Under the pieces are notes generated by a model. That model was not told the origin of the DNA, did not search any database, and was given only the letters and a program-made list of their open reading frames with translations. From NCBI GenBank assembly GCA_024803745.1, contig JANJXV010000013.1:35982501-36046500 (forward strand): a stretch of DNA of 64,000 nt, written 5' to 3'. Made by a program: the position numbers and the translations under genes. Position 1 is the stretch's first letter, and every line of letters starts with the position of its first letter. The stretch is from Megascapheus bottae. Its lineage: Eukaryota; Chordata; Mammalia; Rodentia; Geomyidae. This document shows positions 1-12,124 of the stretch, piece by piece.

Positions 1-1194
1 TCATAAAGCGTATTGAATATCAACCTCTTATGCGAGGCTCCTGAGAAACAGAGGTGCAGCGGGCAGGAGTGTCTGGTTTTGTTACCACAATTTTAGGACA
101 AAAGCCCCCAGTTCTGTGAGTCCTAACAGACTGAACTTCATCACCCATCTGAATACACCAATTAAAGAGTAGCAGCAAAGGTCAGGAAAAGAAAATGTAA
201 TCAGGGTGGCCATGTTGGGAAGAACAGGCAAAGGATTTCGGTGACTGAAAATCCATCTCCAGGGGATTTCCGGAGTTTGGGGATTTTATAGAAAGAGAAG
301 CATGGAGGGTATTAGAATGTACATGGTGGATGGGTCATCATCTCAGGTCTGGTTCTGAAAGGGTCTGGCAAATTGTTATCACTGATATTTGAGGACATCC
401 ATCGTGTTTCCATGATTACTCTGGTACCACTGCTCTGAGTTCAGCCTTACCATCGGGGTAATTTATCTTATCTGGGAGGTGATCTGTCCATCAGGGCTCA
501 CTGTGGCTTGAGGGAAGTGTGTTCTCAATCAGCTCTGTTGCTCCTGGCATCCAAGATAACCACACAAGCAGGGTACAGGAAATGTTAAAGAGGCAGAGAG
601 AGGGCGGGGGGAAAGGGAGAAACAGAGTCTGCTAAGCCTCCTTCAGAATGGGGCAAGAGAGACATTAAAGAGCCTAGACTGCATCGAGTAGCTAGTCTTG
701 CTTCACTATGTAAATCTGAGAATAGTGGGACATCTCTTGAGCTATTGTGTAGAGGTGGTGCTTGAACCTCATGTCTCTGGACCGTGTTAGAAAGACTCTC
801 CCATGGCAAATGGAAATGCTGTGGGAGAAGCAGGGGTCAACTTCTGCTGGAGTATTGTAAGATGCATTGTAAGATGCATGGCTGTGGAAATCTGGAGAAA
901 ATATCTCCATTTTCCCACTAACCAAACCCACAAAACTCCTCCCTTGCTTGCTACCCAGACCCCTGCCAGGGATGGACTGAGAGAAAAGGAAACTGTCTTG
1001 AAAAAGTGCCCTTTTACTCTGCCTGAGGCACAACTATAAATGTACATGCTAATAAGTCCATCAATATAAAGGAAATGCACAGGACAGTGTAAGGGTGGGA
1101 AAATCAAGGCTCAGCCCCTCCCTCCCTAGGGGCTAGTTTAGCATGAGGCATCCTTTATGTCCAAGGAGCCTGGGATACAGGAGGAAGAGACACA

Positions 1195-1345
1195 GGTGGG
1201 CAGCGGCCAGCATTGAGCAGGATCAGAAGCTGGGAAATACCAGCTCTGTTGTGGACTGTCTCTGGGAGACTTTTGCACAAGTCACTTCACTGCTCCAGCC
1301 TCAACTTCCTCCTCTGTAAAATGGGGCTTGAATGAAAGCCCTCCC
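1195..1345 (+). repeat. MIR remnant
   Basis: The MIR core signature is readable: caagtcacttcactgctcc, then cctcctctgtaaaatgggg. Confidence 0.7.
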
Positions 1346-2084
1346 AGGCTCTGGCATTCTTTTAGTGTTTTCTGCATTGTGAAGGAACATGAGTTCCGAG
1401 GTTGTATTCACTAATAGGGATATTCCCAGGCAAAATCTCACCAGGCCTATTTGCTGGCCTTCAGAGAACATTTTTCCAAGAGAGTGATCTCAAGTCTTTC
1501 CCTAAAGAGTACCTAGCAGGAGAAGAGCCCAGTGTGCCATCACTACCCACATCCACAAGGGACTTGGAAACAGCCAGACATGACATAGGCTTTGGTTCTT
1601 GTTCGTTATCCTGAGAGCAATTTTATGTTCTATTGCATGATCTATTCTTGCTTGGGTTAGTGTAAAAATAATTTGTAATTGTTTACTGTAAGTCTAGACT
1701 AAAAGCTTGATAGACAACCCTACTTTTGAACAATATAAGCCAAGTCTGCAGCTGAATGAAATTACAGGAGATGTCTAATTTCTTTGGCCTGATTTCTCCA
1801 TTTCTTTTCCAATAAACATATGTTAACGCTAAAGAAAATTAAATACCTTTTAAAAACTCAAACTATATCACAGTTCTGACCTTTGTGGATAGTATTCAGG
1901 GAAGAGAGACCTCTGTATGAACGAACTCCCTTGTGACATTTTCTTGCTGTGCTGTTACACATCTAAGCACTTCATGCATATTAATTACAGGAGACTATGT
2001 GCATTTAAATGAGGAAAACACAATAATAATGATTATGATGATGACAGTAACTGCTGTTGTTGTGTTTTTACCCCCTATGCCACT

Positions 2085-2195
2085 GCTCTAAAACTTCATA
2101 TGTATGTTTACTTCATCCTTATAAAGCCCTTTGAGGCATTATTAATCCTTGCTTTACTAATGAGGAAACTGAAATACCATGAAGTTAAAGCAGCT
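2085..2195 (-). repeat. MIR remnant
   Basis: Reverse-oriented MIR: cttcatccttataaagccct, then taatgaggaaactgaaatac. Confidence 0.7.
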
Positions 2196-2214
2196 TTCCT
2201 AGTTGGAATGTTTT

Positions 2215-2457
2215 TGTTGTTGTTATTTCGCCAGGCCTAGGGCTTGTGCTCAAGCTTGGGAACTATCCCTGAGCTTCTTTAGATCAAAGCTAGGGTTCTA
2301 CCATTTGAGCCACAGCTCCACTTCTGGCTTTTTTTTTTTTTTTTGGCAGTTTACAGTCTCATGGACTTCTCTGCCTTGGCTGGCTCTGAGCTGAAATCTT
2401 CAGATCTCAACCTCCTGAGTCGCTAAGATTACAGGTGTGAGCCACAGGTGCCTGGCT
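2215..2457 (-). repeat. B1-Geo SINE
   Basis: Reverse orientation: right module (ccatttgagccacagctcc) followed by the 7SL-like head (attacaggtgtgagccaca). Confidence 0.8.
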
Positions 2458-2804
2458 AGAATGTCTTTCTAACACCCTTTCAGGTCCTTGGCTTACCTTT
2501 TAGACCTGGCTCTTGCTGGGGCACCTGCTAAGGGGCAGCCAGCAACATCACGGGGACAGCCCCTTGTCTCCTGCTTTTTACATTCTTGTGTCCTGATCTC
2601 TGTGCATGGCCAATGTAGCAGAATGAAGGCCCCAGGCAGGCATTGCACATGACAGGGGCAAAGATACCTCAGAACACAGAGTAGACATTCACTAGTGGGC
2701 AAATGTATATAGGCTGGCATTCTAAGCAGACTTCCTGGCCCATCTCATTACCAACCTCAGGACTATAGCTGTTCCCTGAAAGAAAGGGCCTGCAAGGGGA
2801 GGTT

Positions 2805-2985
2805 AGAACCATGGATCTCAACCTTGAGCAGGCATCAGAATCTCCTGGAGCACTTATTCAAGCCCAGATTGCTGGGCCTGAAAGCAGAACTTCTGGTTTA
2901 TTTCCATCTCTTCTTGTATGTGGATTCCTGGGTAGGGCGCAGACATGTCCTAACAGTAATCCCGGGAATCTTTTGGAAGGCATCA
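2805..2985 (+). mobile_element. MER5-like hAT (Charlie) MITE remnant
   Basis: Readable MER5-type core: ggatctcaacc, catcagaatctcctggagca and cccagattgctgggcctga. Non-autonomous and old. Confidence 0.6.
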
Positions 2986-3042
2986 CAAGCCACCTGATAG
3001 GAATTTAATTAACAGATCACTGTGCTTTGTTTGGTTCCACAG

Positions 3043-3393
3043 ACGGAGCCAGAAATCATAGAAGAAACCAACGTGGACAGAGTTCACGAGCCCCGGGGCT
3101 ACAGCCGAGCGAGGCAGGCCAAGGGCCACTCCGAGACCTCCACGCTGAGCTCACAGCCGTCCATCGACGAGGTCCGGCAGCAGATGCACATGCTGCTGGA
3201 GGAGGCCTTCAGCCTGGCCTCTGCCGGCCACGCGGGCCAGGGCCGCCACCAGGAGGCCTACGGCTCGGCCCAGCACCTGCCCTACTCTGAGGTGGTCACA
3301 AGTGCCCCGGGGACCATGACACGGCCCAGAGCCGGGGTGCAGTGGGTGCCCACCTACCGCCCAGAGATGTACCAGTATAGTCTACCCCGGCCG
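3043..3393 (+). CDS. KIAA1549L: KIAA1549L coding exon a (first in window)
   Basis: The acceptor ttccacag ends at 3042 and the donor gtaagt starts at 3394. The exon is 351 nt, exactly 117 codons, phase 0 at both ends. It starts TEPEIIEETN and ends YQYSLPRP. It is strongly GC-rich compared with the flanking intron, as expected for a constrained coding exon. The preceding exon is outside the window, so the first codon is internal to the protein and no start codon should be assigned. Confidence 0.95.
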
Positions 3394-6300
3394 GTAAGTC
3401 ACAGGTCCGGCCTCCTGGCTGCCATCCAACCAGCTCTATCTCCTGGGTTCTAACACCAGACTTAAAGCAGAGACTTCTAGCCAGGTACTGATGGCTCACA
3501 CCTGTAATCCTAGCTACTCAGGCTGTCCAAAAGTGATCTTGCCAATTGGATGTGCAGACTCAGGGTCTCAATACTAGATAGATATTTTGACTCCATTTTC
3601 TGAGATGTGAGTAGAATATTTTTCAAAGATACTTTGCAATATTTTATTTTGATTATGGGAAAGCATACATAATATAAAATTTACCATTTGTTTTCACTCA
3701 AGACTAGTGCTCTTCCACTTCCCCATTTTAATCATTTTCAATGCATTAATATATTAGATACTCTAAACATGCTAAATATGTCCCCACTCTCACTCGGCTA
3801 TCTCCAGAACTCTTTTTATTTTGGAGACTGGTACTCTGTATCATTAGAAGACAGGTCTTTCTTACCTCTCTGTAGCCCTGACAATCCCATTCTCTATTCT
3901 GTCTCTGTGAATGTGACTAAGAAGTTCATCTAAATGGAATCAGAATATCTGTCTTTCATTACTGCTGTATTACACTTAGCATGATGTCCTCAGGTTTCAT
4001 CCACATGGCATGCATCACAATTTCCTTCTTTTTTTAAGGCTACGGTTACAGGAGTAAGCCACCAGTGGCCAGCTCCCATGGTATTTTTGTTCATTTATTT
4101 GTTCCTGGCCACTTGATTTGCCTCCATTGTAAATAGTGCTTCTGTGAACAGAAAGACAAGTATCTCTAATTTCCTTTTTTTGTGAGGAGGGGAGATTGTA
4201 GCCAGAAGAAGAATTGCTAAATCATATGGAATTTTACTTTTAGTCTTAGAGAAATTCTCACTCAGCCTTTCCAATTTGTCATCTTCAAATACTTTCTTGT
4301 GTCAGTCATATTGAAGTTTTCAAGATTATAGTGTTCTACAAAATTGGTACCTGCCTCTTTCAGAGGAGAAGGGATTTCCTCCATGAAATTTAGAAAACAC
4401 CGTCATTATACCAGGTTTGTAAGCACCTCTCCGAGAGCTCTCTTCTGAACGAAGTCACCAAGTCACCAGGCCTCATTTTGTGTTTACCAACCACGGCTTC
4501 AAGCTCCTTGGCCCACCCTCTGATGACTATGTTTGTGAGCTGTGTTCCCCCAGCCCAAAGTAGCATGATGCTTCCCAGCTGAATGGTCCTAGCAGCTGCC
4601 ACAGAAGGATCACACTCTTCTGTCATACAGTCCCAGGGGTGAGAGGGCTGGGGTGAGGACGAAATGCTATAACTCCTATAACATGGATAGCACAATCCTG
4701 GCACGTGTTAGGCCCCCAGTGCTAGTGAACTGATGTTAATTGTAATACTGGCATCATGTATAGTGTATCAAGTTATTTGACCAATGCTAGTCAACAGAGC
4801 AAACCATCCTTCCCTTGGGTTCATTCTATATAGAAACATCCCTCTCCCCCAGTCCAGATATCCACTCCCACCCCATTACTCTTTAATATCACAGAAATGT
4901 TGCTTCTAGTTGAAGACAGTTCTCAAGGGTACCTGGGGTCCTTTGACTAAGATAGACTCTGGGAATCTATGAGAGATCTGAATCTCCAACAAAAACGTTC
5001 AGATGACCAAGTCTTCGAAGCAGTGCAGGCACAAAGATGCCATACCATATAGCCATTACACCTCGATTCAGGAAAAAAGAAAGAAAGAAACAAAAAAAAC
5101 AGTCTGGGTCTGAATTCATCGTGAGACATGTGAAGACTTAAGATAGCTCATTTGGTATAATTAGGGCTTAGCAGTTGTAAGAGAAAGGGCAAAAACATGA
5201 ACCTGATGCATTTTTAAACAGCACCATCACAGGCCATGCACTCGTGGCAAATACCTAGCTACTTAGGAAGTGAAAATCAAGACGATCCTAGTTCAAAGCC
5301 AAACCCTAGGTAAAACATGTTTACAAGGCTACATCTCAACAGAAAAGAATCGGGTGTGATGGTGCATGCCTGCCATTCCCAGATCCAGTAAGAAGAAGAA
5401 ATAGGAGGATTAAGGTTCAGTAAGTCCCTATCCCACAACTAACTAGAACAAAAAGACCAGAGTGTGGCTCAGTGGCAGAATATATTAGTTGCAAATGTAG
5501 AGCCTTGAGTTCAAAACCTAGTACTTACTGCATGTATACCTGAGGCCACTGAAAAGGACTGAGGCAGACAGATGAACTATAAAATCAGAATAACACTAAT
5601 AATAAGGTTTTCCTGCTGGCTGACAAGTCACCATCTCCAAGGTGGAAATGATTGTTCTCAACCCAAACTCTTGTGTTATGACAATGTAGAAATCAATGGA
5701 AAAGGCAGTGGCTTAGATGATAACTATGACTGTCTTCCCTTCTTCCTGAAAGGAAGAGCTTGGAGCTCTGCTGGGGGAGGGGATTGAGAGCTGGTGATTT
5801 AAATGTGCTGGTGGCTAGCCCAGTGGGAAAACTGCCATGGGTAGCATGGGGTTTCTACCCTGAAGTTCAGGAATCTGTAAAGGAATCCAGCTAATACCAT
5901 TCCAGTTCTTCGAGCATCCATAATGGGTCTATGCCAAGTGGAATAAAAATACTCTATAGCCTTCCTGTTGCTGAGAGAGTAGGAGATGCTTCACAAGGTA
6001 TCAGATCTAACTCATCTTCTCCAGTAGGCTCTTTACAGAAGACATGAATAGTTATTCAAGATAATGATGGTGATGATAATGATGATGATGATGATGATGA
6101 TGATGGCAGTGGCACTGCCATCTGCTGAGCGCCATTGTTTACTACTAGTACACACACATTATTTCTATGAGTCTATCCATTATCTAGTAGTTCAATATTT
6201 CCTGAATAGTCACTGAGGGGCACATCTTCATTAGGATAAAATCAGGGATTTGACCATCTTTATTTTCTTTCCTCCTGTCTTAAAGACACACCAAATCTCC

Positions 6301-9300
6301 CTCCCTCTGAACCTTCAATAATGATTTTTTTAATACATGCTGATATATCAGGTAAGTGTGTAGCTACCATATGACCAGGATTTGAGAGCTCTTCCACTAG
6401 TTTTAGGGCATTTTTCCATGGAAGGCACAAATCAGTGACCAGGTTGTACTTGGAGACATCAGGTATTATCCTGTAGCTGGTAATTCCTTTCTTTGATTCT
6501 TGTGATAAAGAAACAAGGGCCAGATACCCAAGGCTCATACCTGTAAGCCTAGCTACTCAGGAGGCTAAGATCTGAGGATCACAGTTCAAAGGTAGCTCAG
6601 ACAAGAAGGTCCATACTATTCTTATTTCCATTGAACTACTCAAAGAAGCCAGATATGGCACTGTGGCTCAAGTAGTAAGATTGTATCCTTGAGTAAAAGA
6701 AGTGGGGTGCTAGGAATTCCAGGACAGCATGAATGAGCCGGGGAAAGGACAAGGAGAAAAGTGTCCTAGATAGAAGGAATACCATGTCCCAAAGCCAAGG
6801 CAGGGAACACATGGCAGGTTCTAGAAACACTGAAAGGCTCTGGAACTAGTGACCCAAATGAAGAAGAGAGCAGTGGAGAAAAGAGAGAGAAGAGGTAGTT
6901 AGACATCACGTTAAGGAAGATTAAAGGAGCAGGTCTGAGGAAGGAAGGAATATCTGGCCTGGCTAGTTTGCTTTCTCTGCTTATGTGGCAATCAACACTG
7001 GATTTTAACCAATCTCCTCTGTTTGCTTCTCTCATTCACAGGCTTACAGGTTTTCCCAGCTTCCTGAAATGGTCATGGGATCTCCTCCACCTCCTGTACC
7101 TCCTCGGACTGGCCCTGTGGCTGTCACTTCCCTCCGGCGGTAAAACATTCCTTTCTTGGTTTGGGAAAGACCTGATCATGTGTGAAATGGGATCTATAGT
7201 TAGAATCATCAGCAAATTTCCCTTCGTGGTCTGCCCCATTCCAGGTGTATCACCTGTACAGACAGCTGTGTCCCCAGAGACATCTTGAGTACCAGGAAGG
7301 AAGTGGAACCCACAAGGGATCCCCAACTCATGTTTCTCTAAATAGAAAACCCTCAAAAACCCATAGTCAGAAACCCTCAAGGTCAGGTAGAAGCCCCATA
7401 ACCTGACTTTTGAACATGTGAAAAAAAAATGGATCTGGTTCACATCTATAAGTCTGGATGCCTCCTGGCACATTTGCACACCCAGAAATCCCTTTGTCCC
7501 TTTGTTCCTGAGGGGGTTACTGGGGGGGAGGAACATGTCTAAGTATTCCCCCCCCCCCCGACTTCTTCACTTCTAAAGCAGGGAGACTGTAGATACACTA
7601 ACTGAAACATCTCAATAGGAAGCATTTATTAAACATTCTCTTTTAAATAAAGATGGGCAAGAAGCACCAAAGTCGTGAGCACTGGGAACGAATGGAATAT
7701 GCCTGAGGTCCAGAGTTGAAAGAAACAGCTATGACCTGGGTGTACACAGGGCGCTATCGTAGCCTTCTCACCCCAGCCTTCCTAAGAATACTCACACCCG
7801 ATCTGTGGCCTGTAGGTGTACATGTGTAAAAAACAGTGAAGAAAAATAGCTTTCCCAGAGAAGATCCTGTTTTCAGTTCCAGTGGCGTAGAATGTGAGGC
7901 TGTGTAGACATTAACCCTTGAGGTCAGTGGAGACCAGGGTGGGGTAGAGGGCGAGTGATCAGGGTTCTAGTCACTCAGCTGTCAGAAGAGTGTAGAGAAC
8001 AGAACCTAGGGATTTCCTTGAAAGCACAGTAGCAAAAATATGGAACGGCATATAAACACCAAGGCTGGAGGTGATCCGCAGGCACAAGAAGGAGAAAGGA
8101 AAGGCGATCCCCATACAAGCCAGCCCTCACCCACCCTCCCTTCCACCTCACGCCCTGGCTCTGCAATCCATTCTTCCCAGCCTTCAGTTACCCCTGAGAC
8201 TTCTAGGCCAGAGGGTCTTTGTGAGTCATCTGCTCATAGCCAGCATCTGTTCTTACTTCTGCCAATCACCAGCCCTCCCGTGCCCTTCTGTGCCACTCAC
8301 ACGCCATGCCAACACCAGGGATCACTTTCCATCCTAGAAATTCACAAAATGAAACAAGGACCTCATCTTCAAAGTGAGGTTCTCACCTCTTTCATTTTAC
8401 AAATGAGGAAACTGAGGCTTAGAAGGGGGAGGAAAGAAGCCCAGGCCAATGCCTCCTTGCCCTCTCTCCCTTGCTCTGACACCTTCTGATTTCCTGTGAC
8501 CGCTGCTTACTCTAGTAGTCAAGCTGGTTCTGTAGGCTGGCCTTCCATTTTAATTTGCCTGCCAGGAAAGGTAGATGGCAGGGATTGCGTGCTGGGGGAT
8601 GGGGTGTGTCTGCTGAGCTTCTGCCCCCACCACCATGGCTTTCTGAGCACTAAGTGGGAAGATGATACTTTAAATGGACCTGTGTCTCTGATTGCCTGGG
8701 TCCTGAAAAAGAGCAGACAAGGTTTCTTATTGCTAAGAATCACCAAGTACCGACTGTCTCCTGCACCTCCCAGAGCAATGGCCTCCTACTTTTTTGCCCT
8801 AGCAGCAGCAAAAGCAGCTCCCAACATCCTCGGTGACTTTTAAAGTCAGCCACAGGAAAATCCTCCATATCTCCCAGCACCGCCCCCAACCTCCCCCCAC
8901 ACACATAGGCATTCCAGATGGAGCCTTCTCATTGGCTGCCGATGATGTCATCACCTCCCAGGCCACGCATCCCCAGCCACCACTCAGCACTAATTGCTTT
9001 GCTTCTTTTATGTGGGTTAAGTTTTCTACTACCCACAGGCCAGAAAACCACCCTTCAGGGAGAACTGACCTTGAATAGGTAAAAATTGACCAGAGTTGGG
9101 CCACCAGGAAAGCTGCTACAAACCTAGGTGCCTCATGCTATACTGGTATCTAACCTCTTTCTAGAAATCCCTTTGCTATTTGGAAGCAAGTCTCAGGGGC
9201 ACCACCACCACCCCATCCCACCTCCCCAGGGTTAGAGGCAACAGCCCATTACTAAAGATGACCAAGCTGCCAACCATACTGGCCTGAAGTGGGACCAACT

Positions 9301-12088
9301 TCCTCTTCCCTACCCAGGTCCACCTCAGACATCGGCAGCAAGACCCGGATGGCCGAGTCCTCAGGGCCCGAGCAGGCCCAGCTGCATGACAGTGCCTCCT
9401 TTGCCCAGGTGTCCAGAGGCCCAGTGTCAGTGGCGCAATTGGATCAGTCAGCTTTAAATTACTCAGGTAAGAAAGAGGAAGAAAGCCTGAGGGACCCCAG
9501 TTCCTGCTTCTGAGCCCTTCATCCTCCTGGCCCCCAAATCCATGCCATCAGCTGCCTGCTACTGTGAGGGACCAAAGCTACCACACCAGATCCCCTTATG
9601 ACTTTACTAACCCTCACTATAAGAGCTTCTGGTTTTATTCTTTTAGAAGATCCAGGGTAAGGCTGGGAACGTGGCCTAGTGGTCGAGTGCTTGTCTAGCA
9701 TGCAGGAAGTCCTGAGTTCAATTCCTCAGTACCATACAAAACAGAAAAAGCTGGAAGTGGCTCAAGTGATAGAGTTCTAGCTCTGAGCAAAAGAAGCTCA
9801 AAGACAGTGCCTAGAACCTGAGTTTAAACCCCAGGATTGGCAAAAAAAAAAAAAAAAGAGAGAGAGAGAGAGAGAGATCTAGGGGGAAAAATCATACTAA
9901 CCTAAACATAACTATATGATACCATTTTGTCATACTTTAAAGTTTATCTCTTTTTTTGATGTTGGTCGTGGGGGCTTGAACTCAGGTTCAGGGCACCATC
10001 TCTGAGCTTTTGTGCTCAAGGCTAGCATTCTACCACTTTGTGCCACAGCTCCACTCCCAGTTGTCTGGTGGTTAATTGGAGATAAGAGTCTGAAAATTTC
10101 TGCTGCCCAGTCTGGCTTCACACGACAATCCTCATAACTCAGCTTCCTGAGTAGGCAGGATTATAGGCATGAGCCACTAGTGTCCTTCTATCTCTACAGC
10201 ATTATTCACACAGCATTTTCCATCTTTCCCAGATAAAGTCTTCAAGCTGTAAGTTTTGGTTTTATTTAGGGTAGAGGCAGGCCCTGGAGCTTGAACTTAG
10301 GGCCTTAGGCTCTTGCTCAGCTTTTCAGCTCAGGGCTGACATTACCACTTGAGCATACTTCTGCTTCCTGCTTTTTACTGGTTAATTGGAGATCAGAGTC
10401 TTTAAGAATTTTCTGCCAGGGCTGGCTTTAAATCTTGATCTGTTTCCAAAATTTTGCTATGACAAATAAAGCCAAAATGGAACACAGAGTTTTGCTCGTG
10501 ACCCAATTGTTATTTTAGTTTATACAGGCCACTCACGCCTTTTAGGCTAACACTTCAAGTGCCTGATTACACTAATTAAAGCATTTATGCTATCTACACA
10601 TTTCTTTTCGGGTTTTTTTTTGGGGGGGGGGAGGTGGTATTTGTTTGGTTTGGGTGATATTGAAGTTTGAACTCAGTGCCTCACACTTGCCAGGCAAGTG
10701 CTCTTCTACCAGGCACAGCTCCCAGCCCTTTTTTGCCTTGATTATTTGTGTGTGCCAGACCTAGTGCTTGAACTCAGGGCCTGGTCACTGTGTCTGAGGG
10801 TTTTTAGTTTTCTTTTTTTCTCAAGGCTAGTGCGCAACCACTTAAGGCAAACTCCACTTCCAGCGTTTTTTGGTGCTTAATTAAAGATAAGACTCTCATA
10901 ACTTCCTCATAACCTCCATCCTCAGACCTCAGCCTCCTGAGTAGCTAGCATCACAGACATGAGCTACCAGCACCAGGGGTAACAGACCTGATTTACTGAG
11001 CCCTGCAGACATCCTAGCTGCCTGTGAAATGGGATTTATTTGGCTCTTTGGAGATTTGGATCTTAGAGCCCACCCTCTCTTGATCTCCCTCCATCCCATC
11101 TCCTCCATGTCAGGTAACACGGTGCCAGCAGTGTTTGCCATCCCAGCTGCCAACAGACCCGGCTTCACTGGCTACTTCATCCCAACGCCTCCCTCGTCCT
11201 ACAGGAACCAGGCCTGGATGTCCTACGCTGGAGAGAATGAGCTCCCGAGCCAGTGGGCCGATTCGGTGAGCTTGCTCATTTACATTGTCACGTCTCCCAA
11301 GGGATGGGGAATGGGATCAGTAGCTGAAACAGTGTTTGGTTGACTCAGCCCATTCCCACTCACCATTTGCAAGGAGTCTGTGTGATAAGACAGGGTGTTC
11401 TTTGACAAAGGAACTTGAGACTCATCACTTAGTATAGACTCCACACTTCCTAGCAAGGCAACCTTAATCATGTGCATTTAAAAATAAAAGTAATAATAAC
11501 TACTATAGTTTGTTGACTATTTCTTTCTTTTCTTTTCTTTTCTTTTCTTTTGGTCGGTCATGGGGCTTGAACTCTGGGCTTGGGCACTGTCCCTGAGCTC
11601 TTCAGCTCAAGGCTACTCCCCCACCCCTGGGTCTGGGCATTAGTCCCTGAGCTCTTCAGCTCAAAGCTACCTCGCTACCCCTTGAGCCAAAGCCCCACTT
11701 CTGGTTTTCTAGTGATTAATTTGGGGATAAGAGACTCATGTTCTTTAGTGCCCAGGCTGACTTTGAACCACAATCCTCAGATCTCAGCCTAAGGAGCTAG
11801 TATTACAAGCCTGAGCCACTGTGCTCAGCTGTTCATTGAATATTTCTATGTGTCAGATACCATGTTAAACATTTCATTGTCTGATTTCATCTTTGTGACA
11901 AATCCTAGCAGATAGGATTATGATTCTCATGATTAATTCTTTTTGCCTGCAAGGAAACTGAGGCCCAGTTATGCGATATAACTTGTCTAAAACCACACAG
12001 CCGGTAAGGTGCCAAGATCAGAATTCAAGCCCATATCTGTCTCACTGCTTATTGAATTAAACAAATTTTTTAGCTGTAATAGTCTATA

Positions 12089-12124
<36 letters not shown>

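Larger units (their letters stand above)
1..3042 (+). other. KIAA1549L: KIAA1549L intron (3' part)
   Basis: No coding exon was found here. It holds two MIR remnants, one B1-Geo SINE, a MER5-like hAT fragment and otherwise unrecognised sequence. Short open frames (for example 1402-1614) have no splice context or recognisable product. Confidence 0.7.
3394..7041 (+). other. KIAA1549L: KIAA1549L intron
   Basis: 3.6 kb. It contains an old L1 3' end (about 3645-4320), a MIR near 4665-4745, an old SINE dimer (5228-5525), a (GAT)n tract at 6061-6106 and a B1-Geo SINE (6513-6706). No coding exon was seen. Confidence 0.75.
9467..11113 (+). other. KIAA1549L: KIAA1549L intron, SINE-packed
   Basis: 1.6 kb, most of it made of five SINE pieces listed separately, one ID-Geo in + orientation and the rest in - orientation. 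Confidence 0.75.

Noticed and set aside
3394..3453. Extension of KIAA1549L exon a through its donor
   Set aside because: gtaagt is a consensus donor and the next exon continues the known protein in phase.
8040..8489. 149-codon frame in a KIAA1549L intron
   Set aside because: No splice context, no recognised domain and composition like non-coding DNA.
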